64,000 nucleotides of DNA from Pseudomonas sp. dw_358. GTDB lineage: Bacteria; Pseudomonadota; Gammaproteobacteria; Pseudomonadales; Pseudomonadaceae. This document shows, piece after piece, positions 1 through 7,049 of the stretch. The stretch lies in contig NZ_JAAVUX010000001.1 in the NCBI RefSeq assembly GCF_018449655.1, forward strand, positions 496,001 to 560,000, written 5' to 3'. The translations under genes were made by a program, and so were the position numbers. The notes beneath the pieces are model-generated. The model was given only the letters and a program-made list of their open reading frames with translations, did no database searches and was not told the origin of the DNA. Position 1 is the first letter of the stretch, and every line of letters begins with the position of its first letter.

Positions 1-216
1 CTCAACGACATCTACGTGGCCGAAGATGCCCGCCGGCAACTGGTGGCCGACCACCTGCTGAAAACCGCGAAAAAGATGGCCAGGGACACCCAGGCAGTGC
101 GCATGCGCGTGTCCACCAGCGCCAACAACGACGTGGCGCAGAAAACTTATGAATCCATTGGTTTCCGTGAAGATCACGAATTCAAGAACTATACGCTGCC
201 CATCGCCTCTGATTGA
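1..216 (+). CDS. GNAT-family N-acetyltransferase, C-terminal fragment
   Basis: The gene begins upstream of the window; the first visible codons read LNDIYV, typical of the beta-4 strand of GNAT acetyltransferases just before the acetyl-CoA loop. The end, NDVAQKTYESIGF, is the classic GNAT motif B region (N..A...Y...GF) that closes the CoA pocket. These proteins move an acetyl group from acetyl-CoA to an amine, but the substrate cannot be told from 71 residues. It ends in TGA, and DedA follows on the same strand after about 140 bases with no obvious terminator. Confidence 0.85.
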   Translation, partial: LNDIYVAEDARRQLVADHLLKTAKKMARDTQAVRMRVSTSANNDVAQKTYESIGFREDHEFKNYTLPIASD

Positions 217-358
217 GGCGGGCAGGTTCGTGACAAAAAACTCACAGACACTTGGTTATACATAGCCAGGCACTGCCACGTCGCTTCGGCGCCCGTATAC
301 TGACCCCCAATTTTTTTAACTCGCCCGTAGCCTCGGGTGACTCACACAGGTGTTGCGC

Positions 359-997
359 ATGGAATTTCACCCTCTAGACCTGATCCTGCATCTGGATGTC
401 TACCTCGACATGCTGGTCACCAACTATGGCCCGTGGATCTACGCCATCCTGTTTCTGGTGATCTTCTGCGAAACCGGCCTGGTGGTGACCCCGTTCCTGC
501 CCGGCGATTCGCTGCTGTTCATCGCGGGTGCGGTGGCCGCCGGCGGCAAGATGGACCCGTTCCTGCTGGGCGGCCTGCTGATGCTGGCGGCCATCCTCGG
601 TGACAGCACCAACTACCTCATCGGCCGCTTCGCTGGCGACAAGCTGTTCAGCAACCCCAACTCGAAGATCTTCCGCCGCGACTACCTCGACCAGACCCAC
701 GCGTTCTACGAGCACCATGGCGGCAAGACCGTAACCCTCGCGCGTTTCCTGCCGATCCTGCGCACCTTTGCCCCCTTCGTCGCTGGCCTGGGCAAGATGC
801 ATTACCCACGTTTTCTGGGCTTCAGCGTCGCGGGCAGTGTGCTGTGGGTCGCCGCCTTGACCGCACTGGGCTATTTCTTCGGCAACATCCCATTCATCAA
901 GCAGAACCTGACCTTGCTGATCGTCTTCATCATCCTGCTTTCGCTGGCACCGATGATCATCGGGGTGATCAAGAGCCGCAAAGCCCGTACTGCCTGA
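359..997 (+). CDS. DedA family inner-membrane protein
   Basis: A 212-residue multi-pass membrane protein of the DedA/SNARE-associated family. It carries the family marks [19 protein letters not shown] near residues 36-55, [14 protein letters not shown] near residues 84-97 and [14 protein letters not shown] near residues 130-145, with further helices to the end and a basic tail (KSRKARTA). DedA proteins are linked to membrane homeostasis, proton-motive force and recycling of undecaprenyl-phosphate or other lipids; the exact substrate here is unknown. I chose ATG 359 because ACAGG lies 8 bases upstream; an in-frame GTG at 350 would add three residues. ppa follows on the same strand but has its own promoter. 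Confidence 0.93.
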   Translation: MEFHPLDLILHLDVYLDMLVTNYGPWIYAILFLVIFCETGLVVTPFLPGDSLLFIAGAVAAGGKMDPFLLGGLLMLAAILGDSTNYLIGRFAGDKLFSNPNSKIFRRDYLDQTHAFYEHHGGKTVTLARFLPILRTFAPFVAGLGKMHYPRFLGFSVAGSVLWVAALTALGYFFGNIPFIKQNLTLLIVFIILLSLAPMIIGVIKSRKARTA

Positions 998-1123
998 GTC
1001 GTATGCTCCCTGAGCGCCTGGCAGCGTAAATCCCGTTGAGCCGGCTGTTGCAGCTGCAGGCGAACCATCGGGATTATCCGGCGTCCGAGTGAGACGGCTA
1101 CGCTCCAGCGCACCTCGGCAAAC

Positions 1124-1153
1124 ATGGCAAGGCGCAATGAATGTGCCTATAAT
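1124..1153 (+). promoter_or_regulatory. Probable sigma-70 promoter of ppa
   Basis: A perfect TATAAT sits at 1148-1153, with a weak -35 (ATGGCA, 1124-1129) 18 bases upstream. It is about 60 bases before the ppa start. The leader contains a short GGCC-loop-GGCC hairpin followed by TTTTT (about 1170-1190). Assignment is by sequence match only. Confidence 0.55.
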
Positions 1154-1213
1154 CGCCACCACTTTTCGGCCAAAACGGCCATTTTTACTGGCCTACAACG
1201 GGGGCATCGCCCA

Positions 1214-1741
1214 ATGAGCTACAGCAAGATTCCGGCTGGCAAAGACCTGCCGAACGACATCTACGTCGCCATCGAGATTCCGGCCAACCACGCGCCGATC
1301 AAATATGAAATCGACAAGGACAGCGACACCCTGTTCGTTGACCGTTTCATGGCCACCCCGATGTTCTACCCGGCCAACTACGGTTTCATCCCCAACACCC
1401 TGGCCGACGACGGCGACCCCCTCGACGTACTGGTGGTCACGCCCTACCCAGTGGCCCCAGGCTCGGTGATCCGCGCCCGCCCGGTCGGCATCCTGCACAT
1501 GACCGACGACGGCGGCGGCGACGCCAAGGTCCTGGCCGTGCCGCACGACAAGCTGACCCAGCTGTACGTCGACGTCAAAGAGTACACCGACCTGCCACCG
1601 CTGCTGATCGAGCAGATCAAGCACTTCTTCGAGAACTACAAAGACCTCGAAAAAGGCAAGTGGGTCAAGATCGAAGGCTGGGGCAACGCGGAAGCGGCCC
1701 GCGCCGAAATCACCAAATCGGTTGCGGCCTTCAAGGGCTGA
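1214..1741 (+). CDS. ppa: Inorganic pyrophosphatase
   Basis: Soluble family I pyrophosphatase, 175 residues, the usual bacterial length. It hydrolyses pyrophosphate to phosphate in the cytoplasm and so pulls nucleic-acid and other polymer synthesis forward. Visible family features are the substrate-binding KYEIDKDSD and the active-site block GDPLDVLV (DxDPxD-type metal ligands), then the C-terminal WVKIEGW stretch. An in-frame extension upstream of ATG 1214 is not conserved and crosses the -10 box, so the start is firm. A strong terminator follows directly. Confidence 0.98.
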   Translation: MSYSKIPAGKDLPNDIYVAIEIPANHAPIKYEIDKDSDTLFVDRFMATPMFYPANYGFIPNTLADDGDPLDVLVVTPYPVAPGSVIRARPVGILHMTDDGGGDAKVLAVPHDKLTQLYVDVKEYTDLPPLLIEQIKHFFENYKDLEKGKWVKIEGWGNAEAARAEITKSVAAFKG

Positions 1742-1754
1742 AACGCGATTTGAT

Positions 1755-1789
1755 AAAAAAGCCCCGGCCTTGTGCCGGGGCTTTTTTTT
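1755..1789 (+). terminator. Rho-independent terminator after ppa
   Basis: AAAAAAGCCCCGGC, a short loop, then GCCGGGGC followed by eight T. The A-run and T-run make it potentially active in both directions. It lies 14 bases after the ppa stop codon. Confidence 0.93.
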
Positions 1790-1901
1790 GTCCTTCGCCG
1801 ACCATTCTGCTTCCCCTGTAGGAAATTTCCGATTTCCAGGCAATAAACCCAAACGCTTTGTTTATTTTCCAGCACACCCCCACCCCGTAAAATCCGCCAC
1901 C

Positions 1902-2636
1902 ATGAACACATCCGGCGACCGACTCAGAATCCTTCTCAAAGAGTGCAACCTCAGCGCCGCGGACTTCGCTGCCCACCGTAACGTGACCTCGCAGCACATC
2001 AACAACTGGTTCACCCGTGGCGTCCCCGCCGCGCGCATGGATGAAATCGCGGAGCTGCTCAGCGTGCGCAGTCACTGGCTGCGCCATGGCAAAGGCCCGA
2101 AATACACCAGTCCCTTTGCCGTAGACTGCAACTACCCCACCGCCGCGCCCTACCGCACAGCCCACAGTCCATGCGCGGCTGTTCCCCCCTCCATCGAACA
2201 CTTTGCCAGCCAGCCCGACGATATACTCATCCCCTTCCACGTCCCTCACGAAAGCCATCTGCTACACCGCCAGAACACTCATCTGCGCCTGCCTCGCATC
2301 GCCCTCGCCAGCGCCGGCGTGAGCGCCGAACATAGCTGTGCGCTGCTCATGCCCGACCACAGCATGCTCGACCGCCTGCATCCGGGTTCAGCGCTGACCA
2401 TCGATCGCAGTCTGACGCACATCGTCGACGGTCAACCCTACGCCATGATGTTCCAGGGCGAATTGCACGTCCGTTACCTTTACCGCCTGCCCGATGGCGG
2501 GCTGCGCCTGCGCAGTCAGAACTTCATCGACTACCCCGACCAATCCCTCACCGCCCGCGAAAGCGGCCCACGTCACCTTGAGGTACTGGGCTGGATGTTC
2601 TGGCACGGGACGTTTAGCACGAAGAGGCCGCTATGA
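1902..2636 (+). CDS. XRE-family regulator with LexA/CI-like (S24) C-terminal domain
   Basis: A 244-residue DNA-binding regulator. Residues 6-65 form an XRE helix-turn-helix (SAADFAAHRNVTSQHINNW). The C-terminal half looks like the S24 dimerisation/self-cleavage domain of LexA and phage CI repressors. An Ala-Gly pair (LASAGV) lies where cleavage normally occurs and the nucleophile position is kept (DHSM), but the general-base lysine of the VKRL motif is Arg (VRYL). It may therefore be cleavage-defective and respond to something other than RecA. The start at ATG 1902 matches the beginning of the HTH fold. Target genes are unknown; the neighbour downstream is a candidate sRNA. Confidence 0.8.
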   Translation: MNTSGDRLRILLKECNLSAADFAAHRNVTSQHINNWFTRGVPAARMDEIAELLSVRSHWLRHGKGPKYTSPFAVDCNYPTAAPYRTAHSPCAAVPPSIEHFASQPDDILIPFHVPHESHLLHRQNTHLRLPRIALASAGVSAEHSCALLMPDHSMLDRLHPGSALTIDRSLTHIVDGQPYAMMFQGELHVRYLYRLPDGGLRLRSQNFIDYPDQSLTARESGPRHLEVLGWMFWHGTFSTKRPL

Positions 2637-2645
2637 CATTCGCGC

Positions 2646-2674
2646 TGGGCATGGCGGGGGAATGGCAGTATTAT
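2646..2674 (+). promoter_or_regulatory. Candidate sigma-70 promoter for an sRNA
   Basis: TGGGCA (2646-2651), a 17-base spacer and TATTAT (2669-2674): 4/6 and 5/6 matches to the sigma-70 boxes. Transcription would start near 2681. It follows immediately after the XRE-family gene and has no ORF of good quality downstream. Confidence 0.4.
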
Positions 2675-2680
2675 TCTGCC

Positions 2681-2848
2681 CACGTTCAGGTACCGATCCC
2701 CTTTAAGCGGGCATCGATACCCGGTGGGGCTGCTACGCGCGGTTTGCACCATGGCTGGCTAGAGCCAGCACTCCAGTTGATGGCGGTTGGGGTTTGTCAA
2801 AAACAGACCGAGACCGTCCGCGAGAAGCCGGCCACAAGCCGGCTTTTT
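2681..2848 (+). ncRNA. Candidate structured small RNA
   Basis: Between the XRE regulator and the convergent racemase gene lies a gene-free stretch with several stem-loops. Hairpin 1 (2689-2721) pairs GGTA-CGAT with ATCG-TACC, with one mismatch. Hairpin 2 (2754-2769) is a perfect GCTGGC-TAGA-GCCAGC. The last is an intrinsic terminator (2825-2848). With the promoter-like boxes at 2646-2674 this would give an RNA of about 168 nt. I do not recognise it as a known Pseudomonas sRNA. An alternative is a structured 3' UTR of the regulator gene. Confidence 0.4.
2825..2848 (+). terminator. Rho-independent terminator
   Basis: Perfect 8-bp stem AAGCCGGC, 5-base loop CACAA, GCCGGCTT, then TTT. It would end the XRE-regulator transcript and the candidate sRNA. 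Confidence 0.85.
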
Positions 2849-2948
2849 AATGCTTGATTGAAAGTTATTCGGTCCCCCTCCCCCCCGATTTTCTGCGAGC
2901 CAATCATCGGCCAGCCGCTCGCGCTTGGTAATACTGCAGTCGCCGTCA

Positions 2949-3668
2949 TCACTTGAAGGGCCAACCTTTGACCTGCTTTTCCCTGGGCTTGGCGTAGGTT
3001 CGCACCTTCGAAGTGCTCAGCCCCAGGCGCACCAGCGACTCGGCGAGCATCACCGCCGCGGTCACGCCGTCCACCACCGGCACGCCGGTGCGCGCGCGGA
3101 TCAACTCATCGAGCCCGGCCATGCCGCCACAACCCAGGCAGATGACTTCGGCCTTGTCGTCGCTGACGGCCAGCGCCGCCTGGGCGACGATGGCCTCTAC
3201 GGCGCGGATGGGGTCTTCTTCGAGCTCCAGCACGGCGAGGCCGCTGGCACGGACCGAGGCACAGCGTTGAAACAAACCGGCGAGGCGCAGGCGGTCCTCG
3301 ATCAGCGGGACGGTGCGGTCGAGGGTGGTCACTACCGAATAGGCATGGCCCAGCAACATGGCCAGGCTGGCGCCGGCTTCGGTGATATCAACGACCGGAA
3401 CCTCAAGCAGCTCTTGCAACCCTTCGCGGCCGTGCTCGCCGTACCCCGCCTGGATGACGGCGTCGAAGGGCTGGTCATAGGCCATGACGCAGTCCATCAC
3501 GCCGAGCGCGGCAAGGTAGCTTTCAAAGTTGCCTTCCACCGACTCGGCACCGAAGCGTGGGGTCAGGCCGATGATTTCGGTGTCCGGGGAGGCGACGCTG
3601 CGGGCTTGTTCGGCGATGGTCTCGGTGATGGACTCGGTGGTGTTGACGTTAACGACCAGGATGCGCAT
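2949..3668 (-). CDS. Aspartate/glutamate/hydantoin racemase superfamily protein
   Basis: A 239-residue cytoplasmic protein of the Asp/Glu racemase fold, closest in look to hydantoin racemases (N-terminus MRILVVNVNTTESIT). These enzymes are cofactor-independent and normally use two cysteines. The second is present in ICLGCGGMAGL near residue 176; the first, expected in an ACFG-type motif, reads AGYG here, so it appears replaced by glycine. That one-cysteine pattern resembles arylmalonate decarboxylase more than a two-base racemase. The start at 3668 has AAGG upstream; a 10-residue extension is possible but has no ribosome site. No transporter or hydantoinase gene is adjacent, so the substrate is open. 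Confidence 0.8.
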   Translation of the reverse strand: MRILVVNVNTTESITETIAEQARSVASPDTEIIGLTPRFGAESVEGNFESYLAALGVMDCVMAYDQPFDAVIQAGYGEHGREGLQELLEVPVVDITEAGASLAMLLGHAYSVVTTLDRTVPLIEDRLRLAGLFQRCASVRASGLAVLELEEDPIRAVEAIVAQAALAVSDDKAEVICLGCGGMAGLDELIRARTGVPVVDGVTAAVMLAESLVRLGLSTSKVRTYAKPREKQVKGWPFK

Positions 3669-3723
3669 GAAGTGACCTTGAAAACGGGGCAGAGTCACGT
3701 GTTTTGCAAGAGCCGCACCAGAG

Positions 3724-4119
3724 TCAAAGAAAAAACCGTGGCAGTACCCAATCGCGAGTCAGCGGTGCCAGCTGGAGAGTCCCGGCGCCCTCGGCATCAA
3801 CCCACCGGGCCTCCTCGATTTCAGCAGCGGGGACGACAGTATCGGCAATGGTCACGCGAAACAAAGCGCACTGCACCTGATGGCCAGGTTCGTTCGCGGC
3901 CGGTGCTGTGTGAGTGCCCAAGTAGTGAGCCTGCTGCGCGGTGATGTGCAAGCCGAGTTCTTCCTGGAGCTCACGGATCAGCGCCTGAATCGGTTGTTCG
4001 CCGGCATCGATCTTGCCACCGGGCTGCATGAAGAACGGTGTGCTGCGCTTACGCACCAAGAGGGTGCGGCCTGGTAGGTCGAGCAGCAGGGCGGCGGCGA
4101 TGGTGATCAAGGTGGTCAT
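3724..4119 (-). CDS. Nudix hydrolase
   Basis: A 131-residue single-domain Nudix protein. The Nudix box is complete: GGKIDAGE, then RELQEELGL (GX5EX7REUXEEXGU) near residues 34-57. It binds Mg2+ and cleaves a nucleoside diphosphate linked to another group. The substrate cannot be read from the box; small proteins of this shape are often mutT-like or act on nucleotide sugars. It lies 55 bases upstream of the racemase-like gene on the same strand, so the two may be co-transcribed. Confidence 0.88.
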   Translation of the reverse strand: MTTLITIAAALLLDLPGRTLLVRKRSTPFFMQPGGKIDAGEQPIQALIRELQEELGLHITAQQAHYLGTHTAPAANEPGHQVQCALFRVTIADTVVPAAEIEEARWVDAEGAGTLQLAPLTRDWVLPRFFL

Positions 4120-4158
4120 GGGCAGCGCTCGGTGTTCACTTGAAGGTGGCGCTGAATT

Positions 4159-4183
4159 GTTCCCGAGCAAGCTCGGTCCTGCA
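4159..4183. repeat. REP-like repeat, single unit
   Basis: GTTCCCGAGCAAGCTCGG plus TCCTGCA, one unit of a palindromic repeat found at four more places in this window (10850, 24731, 48303, 52401). The core CCGAGCAAGCTCGG folds into a small hairpin. It lies between the Nudix gene and the upstream unknown gene. Confidence 0.75.
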
Positions 4184-4213
4184 AGGGTGACGCTGGGGGC
4201 GCAGCACCCGCTA

Positions 4214-4765
4214 TCAAATCCGCCCCTGATACGCCGCCAACAACCGCGCCTCCACTTCAAAAGCCTCCGCCACCCCCATGCCGTTGATGAGGTTTTCGAT
4301 CACCACCTCGCGCATATGCCGCATCACTTGGGCGTATGGCTCACGGTGTTCGAAGTAGTAATCGGACATCACGCGCGTGGCAGTTTCGCGGCTGAGGCGG
4401 TGAGGCGACGTCAGCGCGCGTTCGGCGATGGCACCGTAAAGGTTGAAGTCGGCGGTGGCCTTGGCCCAGGAGTAACCGAAGCAGTCACCGCTCTGGTGCT
4501 CCAACAGCGCGGGTTCATGGTCACGGGGCAAGTTGACGGTGCGGGTCAGGTCCGGCAGGTCATGCTGTTCGGTGAAATGACGAATGACGGCGAGCACACG
4601 ACCCAGTCGCGCAGGGATCAGCTGTCCGACCCGGCGATCGCTCAAAAAGCGCGTGTGGGCCAGGTGCAGAAACTGCTGAGTCGAGCGCGGCGTCTTGCCG
4701 GCGGCAATTTCAACCAGCAGCGGATAGAGCAGGCGGGCCAGTTGCACATCGAGCAAGGTCGTCAT
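4214..4765 (-). CDS. Conserved hypothetical protein
   Basis: I do not recognise this 183-residue protein. It starts MTTLLDVQLARLLYPLLVE, looks largely helical and soluble, has no signal peptide or membrane segment, and shows only one cysteine (SGDCFGYSW). The composition and codon use match neighbouring core genes, so it is probably native. It lies 45 bases downstream of the SOS-type repair pair on the same strand, which leaves room for co-transcription, but nothing in the sequence ties it to repair. Confidence 0.7.
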   Translation of the reverse strand: MTTLLDVQLARLLYPLLVEIAAGKTPRSTQQFLHLAHTRFLSDRRVGQLIPARLGRVLAVIRHFTEQHDLPDLTRTVNLPRDHEPALLEHQSGDCFGYSWAKATADFNLYGAIAERALTSPHRLSRETATRVMSDYYFEHREPYAQVMRHMREVVIENLINGMGVAEAFEVEARLLAAYQGRI

Positions 4766-4810
4766 GGGTGTGCGGTCCTCCGCCCTGGAAAAGATGCCAG
4801 AGTGCCATGA

Positions 4811-5641
4811 TCATGGACGGTTTGCTTTGATCTTCTTCCCGCGCATGGCTGCCACCTCACTGGCCTGTCCATCCCGTTGCTTGCCAGTGCGCGCCTGAGT
4901 GATCAGTGCTGGAATCAAAGGCCCTTCCGGCAGATTTTTCCAGAAACGGGCCGGCAAGTGACCTTGCATGACCTTGGGGTTGAGCCGCGCCGGGTTGAAA
5001 ATGTGGCTGTAGTAGGCCAGCCACAAGTCCCCGTGAGGGTCTTCTGCGCCTTGGGCCATCTGTTGCCACTCGAGCGGGCAGCGACGTTCATGGATCAAGC
5101 ACTCGCCATCATAGTAGACGCCGTCGCGCGGCGTGGCGATCAGCCAGCGGTGGCGGCCCATGCGCCCGATGAAATGCTGGCTGGCACTGGCGAGAATGTC
5201 ATGAGCCGGCTCGTGCCAGGCGACGAACTCCGGCTGGCTTGCAGCGTCGATGGCACTGGCCGGGCGAGCCACGAAGCGCACAAAGGCATGCAGATGGTGG
5301 GCCTCGCGGCTGACCTGCTTGAGGCGGCGGTGCAATTCACTGCCCAGCGTGTCACCGGCCAGCATGGCAGTGCGGTCGCCGTGGCTGACCCGCCAGAGCA
5401 CTTCGTACAGCAGGCTCCAGCGTTGATCGCCCCGGTAGCAGGCCGCACTTTCCAGCAGAGGGATCAACTCGGCGGGAATGCGTGCCTGGAACGGTCCGGG
5501 GTGCTCAGGCAGCGCTTCATCACTGCCGAACAGATCCTGTGCCGCCCAGCTGACGCGGCTTGGGTCGACCTGATGGCTGAGCAACCAGCGCGCTTGCTGT
5601 CGCCAGGTCGAAAACAGGTCATCGCAATCAAGGCTGATCAT
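4811..5641 (-). CDS. TIGR03915-like probable DNA metabolism protein
   Basis: A 276-residue protein that I assign to the TIGR03915 (DUF4130-like) family, known almost only as the partner of radical SAM proteins of family TIGR03916 and of uracil-DNA-glycosylase-like proteins. Features are WSLLYEVLWR near residue 97, REAHHLHAFVRF near residue 135, and a WLIATPRDGVYYDGE segment. No UDG domain is fused here, unlike many homologues. ATG 5641 overlaps the stop of the radical SAM gene by four bases (ATGA), so the two are translationally coupled and share the upstream LexA box. The biochemical activity of the family is not known to me. Confidence 0.85.
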   Translation of the reverse strand: MISLDCDDLFSTWRQQARWLLSHQVDPSRVSWAAQDLFGSDEALPEHPGPFQARIPAELIPLLESAACYRGDQRWSLLYEVLWRVSHGDRTAMLAGDTLGSELHRRLKQVSREAHHLHAFVRFVARPASAIDAASQPEFVAWHEPAHDILASASQHFIGRMGRHRWLIATPRDGVYYDGECLIHERRCPLEWQQMAQGAEDPHGDLWLAYYSHIFNPARLNPKVMQGHLPARFWKNLPEGPLIPALITQARTGKQRDGQASEVAAMRGKKIKANRP

Positions 5642-6858
5642 GCCCACAACCCCAATTGCTGCGGCTGCGGCCGCTCGCGCATTTGCTCGCGCAGCAACAG
5701 GCTGGTGCTCTCGGCCTGGCGCGGGTGGTAATCGCTGGTGATGAAGAACGGCTTGGCCTTGGCCAGCACACAACGCAAGCGAGTCAGGTCTTCGAAGCGG
5801 ATACGGCGCTCTCGGCGCAGCTCGATCAGGCGCTGGGTGGTGCGGATCCCGATACCGGGAATACGCGCAATCAAGGCAGGTTCTGCGCGGTTGAGGTCAA
5901 GAGGGAATACGTCGCGATTATCCAGCGCCCAGGCCAGCTTGGGATCAATGTCCAGGGCCAGGTTGCCGGGGCCGCCGAGCAGTTCGCCGGCGGTGTAGCC
6001 GTAGCTGCGCAACAGGAAGTCTGCCTGATACAGACGATGCTCGCGCATCAAGGGCGGCGCGGCCAACGGGACGCTGCTGGGGCTGTCAGGGATCGGGCTG
6101 AACGCCGAGTAATACACTCGCTTGAGTTTGAAGTCACCGTAGAGGGACTGCGCGCTATGGAGGATCACGCTGTCATCGGTGGCATCGGCGCCGACGATCA
6201 TTTGCGTGCTCTGCCCGGCCGGGGTGAAGCGCGGTGCCCGCGGTTCGTTTTCCACTGTGCGCTGGCCGGTGTAGATGGTGTTCATGGCCTGCTTGATGGA
6301 TTTGACGTTCTTTTCCGGCGCTAGGGTCTGCAGGCTGGCTTCGGTGGGCAATTCGATGTTGACGCTGAGTCGGTCGGCATATCGCCCGGCCTCTTCGATC
6401 AACAGCGGGTCGGCGTCCGGAATGGTCTTGAGGTGGATATAGCCGCGAAACTGGTGCTGCTCGCGCAACAGCCTGGCCACGCGATTGAGCTGTTCCATGG
6501 TGTAGTCGGCCGAGCGGATGATGCCCGAGCTCAGGAACAACCCGCTGACGCAGTTGCGGCGGTAGAAGTCCAGGGTCAGGGTGACCACTTCCTCGGGGCT
6601 GAAGCGTGCCCGAGGCACGTCGCTGGAGCGGCGGTTGACGCAGTACTGGCAGTCGTACAGGCAAAAGTTGGTCAACAGCACCTTGAGCAACGACACGCAG
6701 CGCCCGTCCGGTGTGTAGCTGTGGCAGATACCCATGCCGTTGGTCGAGCCGATACCGTCCTGCCCCCGCGAACTGCGCTTGGGCGCGCCGCTGCTGGCGC
6801 AGGAAGCGTCGTACTTGGCAGCGTCGGCGAGAATGCTCAGCTTTTCGATCAGTTGCAT
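5638..6858 (-). CDS. Putative DNA modification/repair radical SAM protein (TIGR03916-like)
   Basis: A 406-residue radical SAM enzyme. The 4Fe-4S motif CxxxCxxC is at C66-C70-C73 (NFCLYDCQYC). Extra conserved-looking cysteines occur at C20, C45 and C54. A helix-hairpin-helix DNA-binding motif (ARIPGIGIRTTQRLIEL) lies near residues 331-347. The protein ends QQLGLWA, which resembles a beta-clamp-binding peptide. ATG 6858 was chosen because the fold starts there and the LexA box ends 15 bases upstream; a longer in-frame start would put the operator inside the gene. Inferred role: radical-based repair or modification of a DNA lesion during the SOS response together with the TIGR03915-like partner. 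Confidence 0.87.
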   Translation of the reverse strand: MQLIEKLSILADAAKYDASCASSGAPKRSSRGQDGIGSTNGMGICHSYTPDGRCVSLLKVLLTNFCLYDCQYCVNRRSSDVPRARFSPEEVVTLTLDFYRRNCVSGLFLSSGIIRSADYTMEQLNRVARLLREQHQFRGYIHLKTIPDADPLLIEEAGRYADRLSVNIELPTEASLQTLAPEKNVKSIKQAMNTIYTGQRTVENEPRAPRFTPAGQSTQMIVGADATDDSVILHSAQSLYGDFKLKRVYYSAFSPIPDSPSSVPLAAPPLMREHRLYQADFLLRSYGYTAGELLGGPGNLALDIDPKLAWALDNRDVFPLDLNRAEPALIARIPGIGIRTTQRLIELRRERRIRFEDLTRLRCVLAKAKPFFITSDYHPRQAESTSLLLREQMRERPQPQQLGLWA

Positions 6859-6872
6859 GACGGGCTCGGTTT

Positions 6873-6892
6873 TACTGGTTTTTTGTACAGTA
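6873..6892 (-). promoter_or_regulatory. LexA (SOS) box
   Basis: TACTG-N10-CAGTA, the full E. coli-type LexA consensus including the outer TA/TA, with the AT-rich centre TACAAAAAAC. It lies 15-34 bases upstream of the radical SAM start codon, where it would overlap the promoter. The divergent gene starting at 7050 is about 160 bases away and could in principle also feel it. Confidence 0.85.
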
Positions 6893-7049
6893 TATGGACG
6901 CTGCGTCATTCTCAAGCCCGGTGGTCGGGAGACTGCAAGCAACAGGCTATCGATCCCGGCAATATTCACCATCACGCCATTCAAGTTCTGCTCCGAACCC
7001 GCACCCGTCAGCATAGCGCCATGCCACACCGCTCACGGAGCACCCCGCC

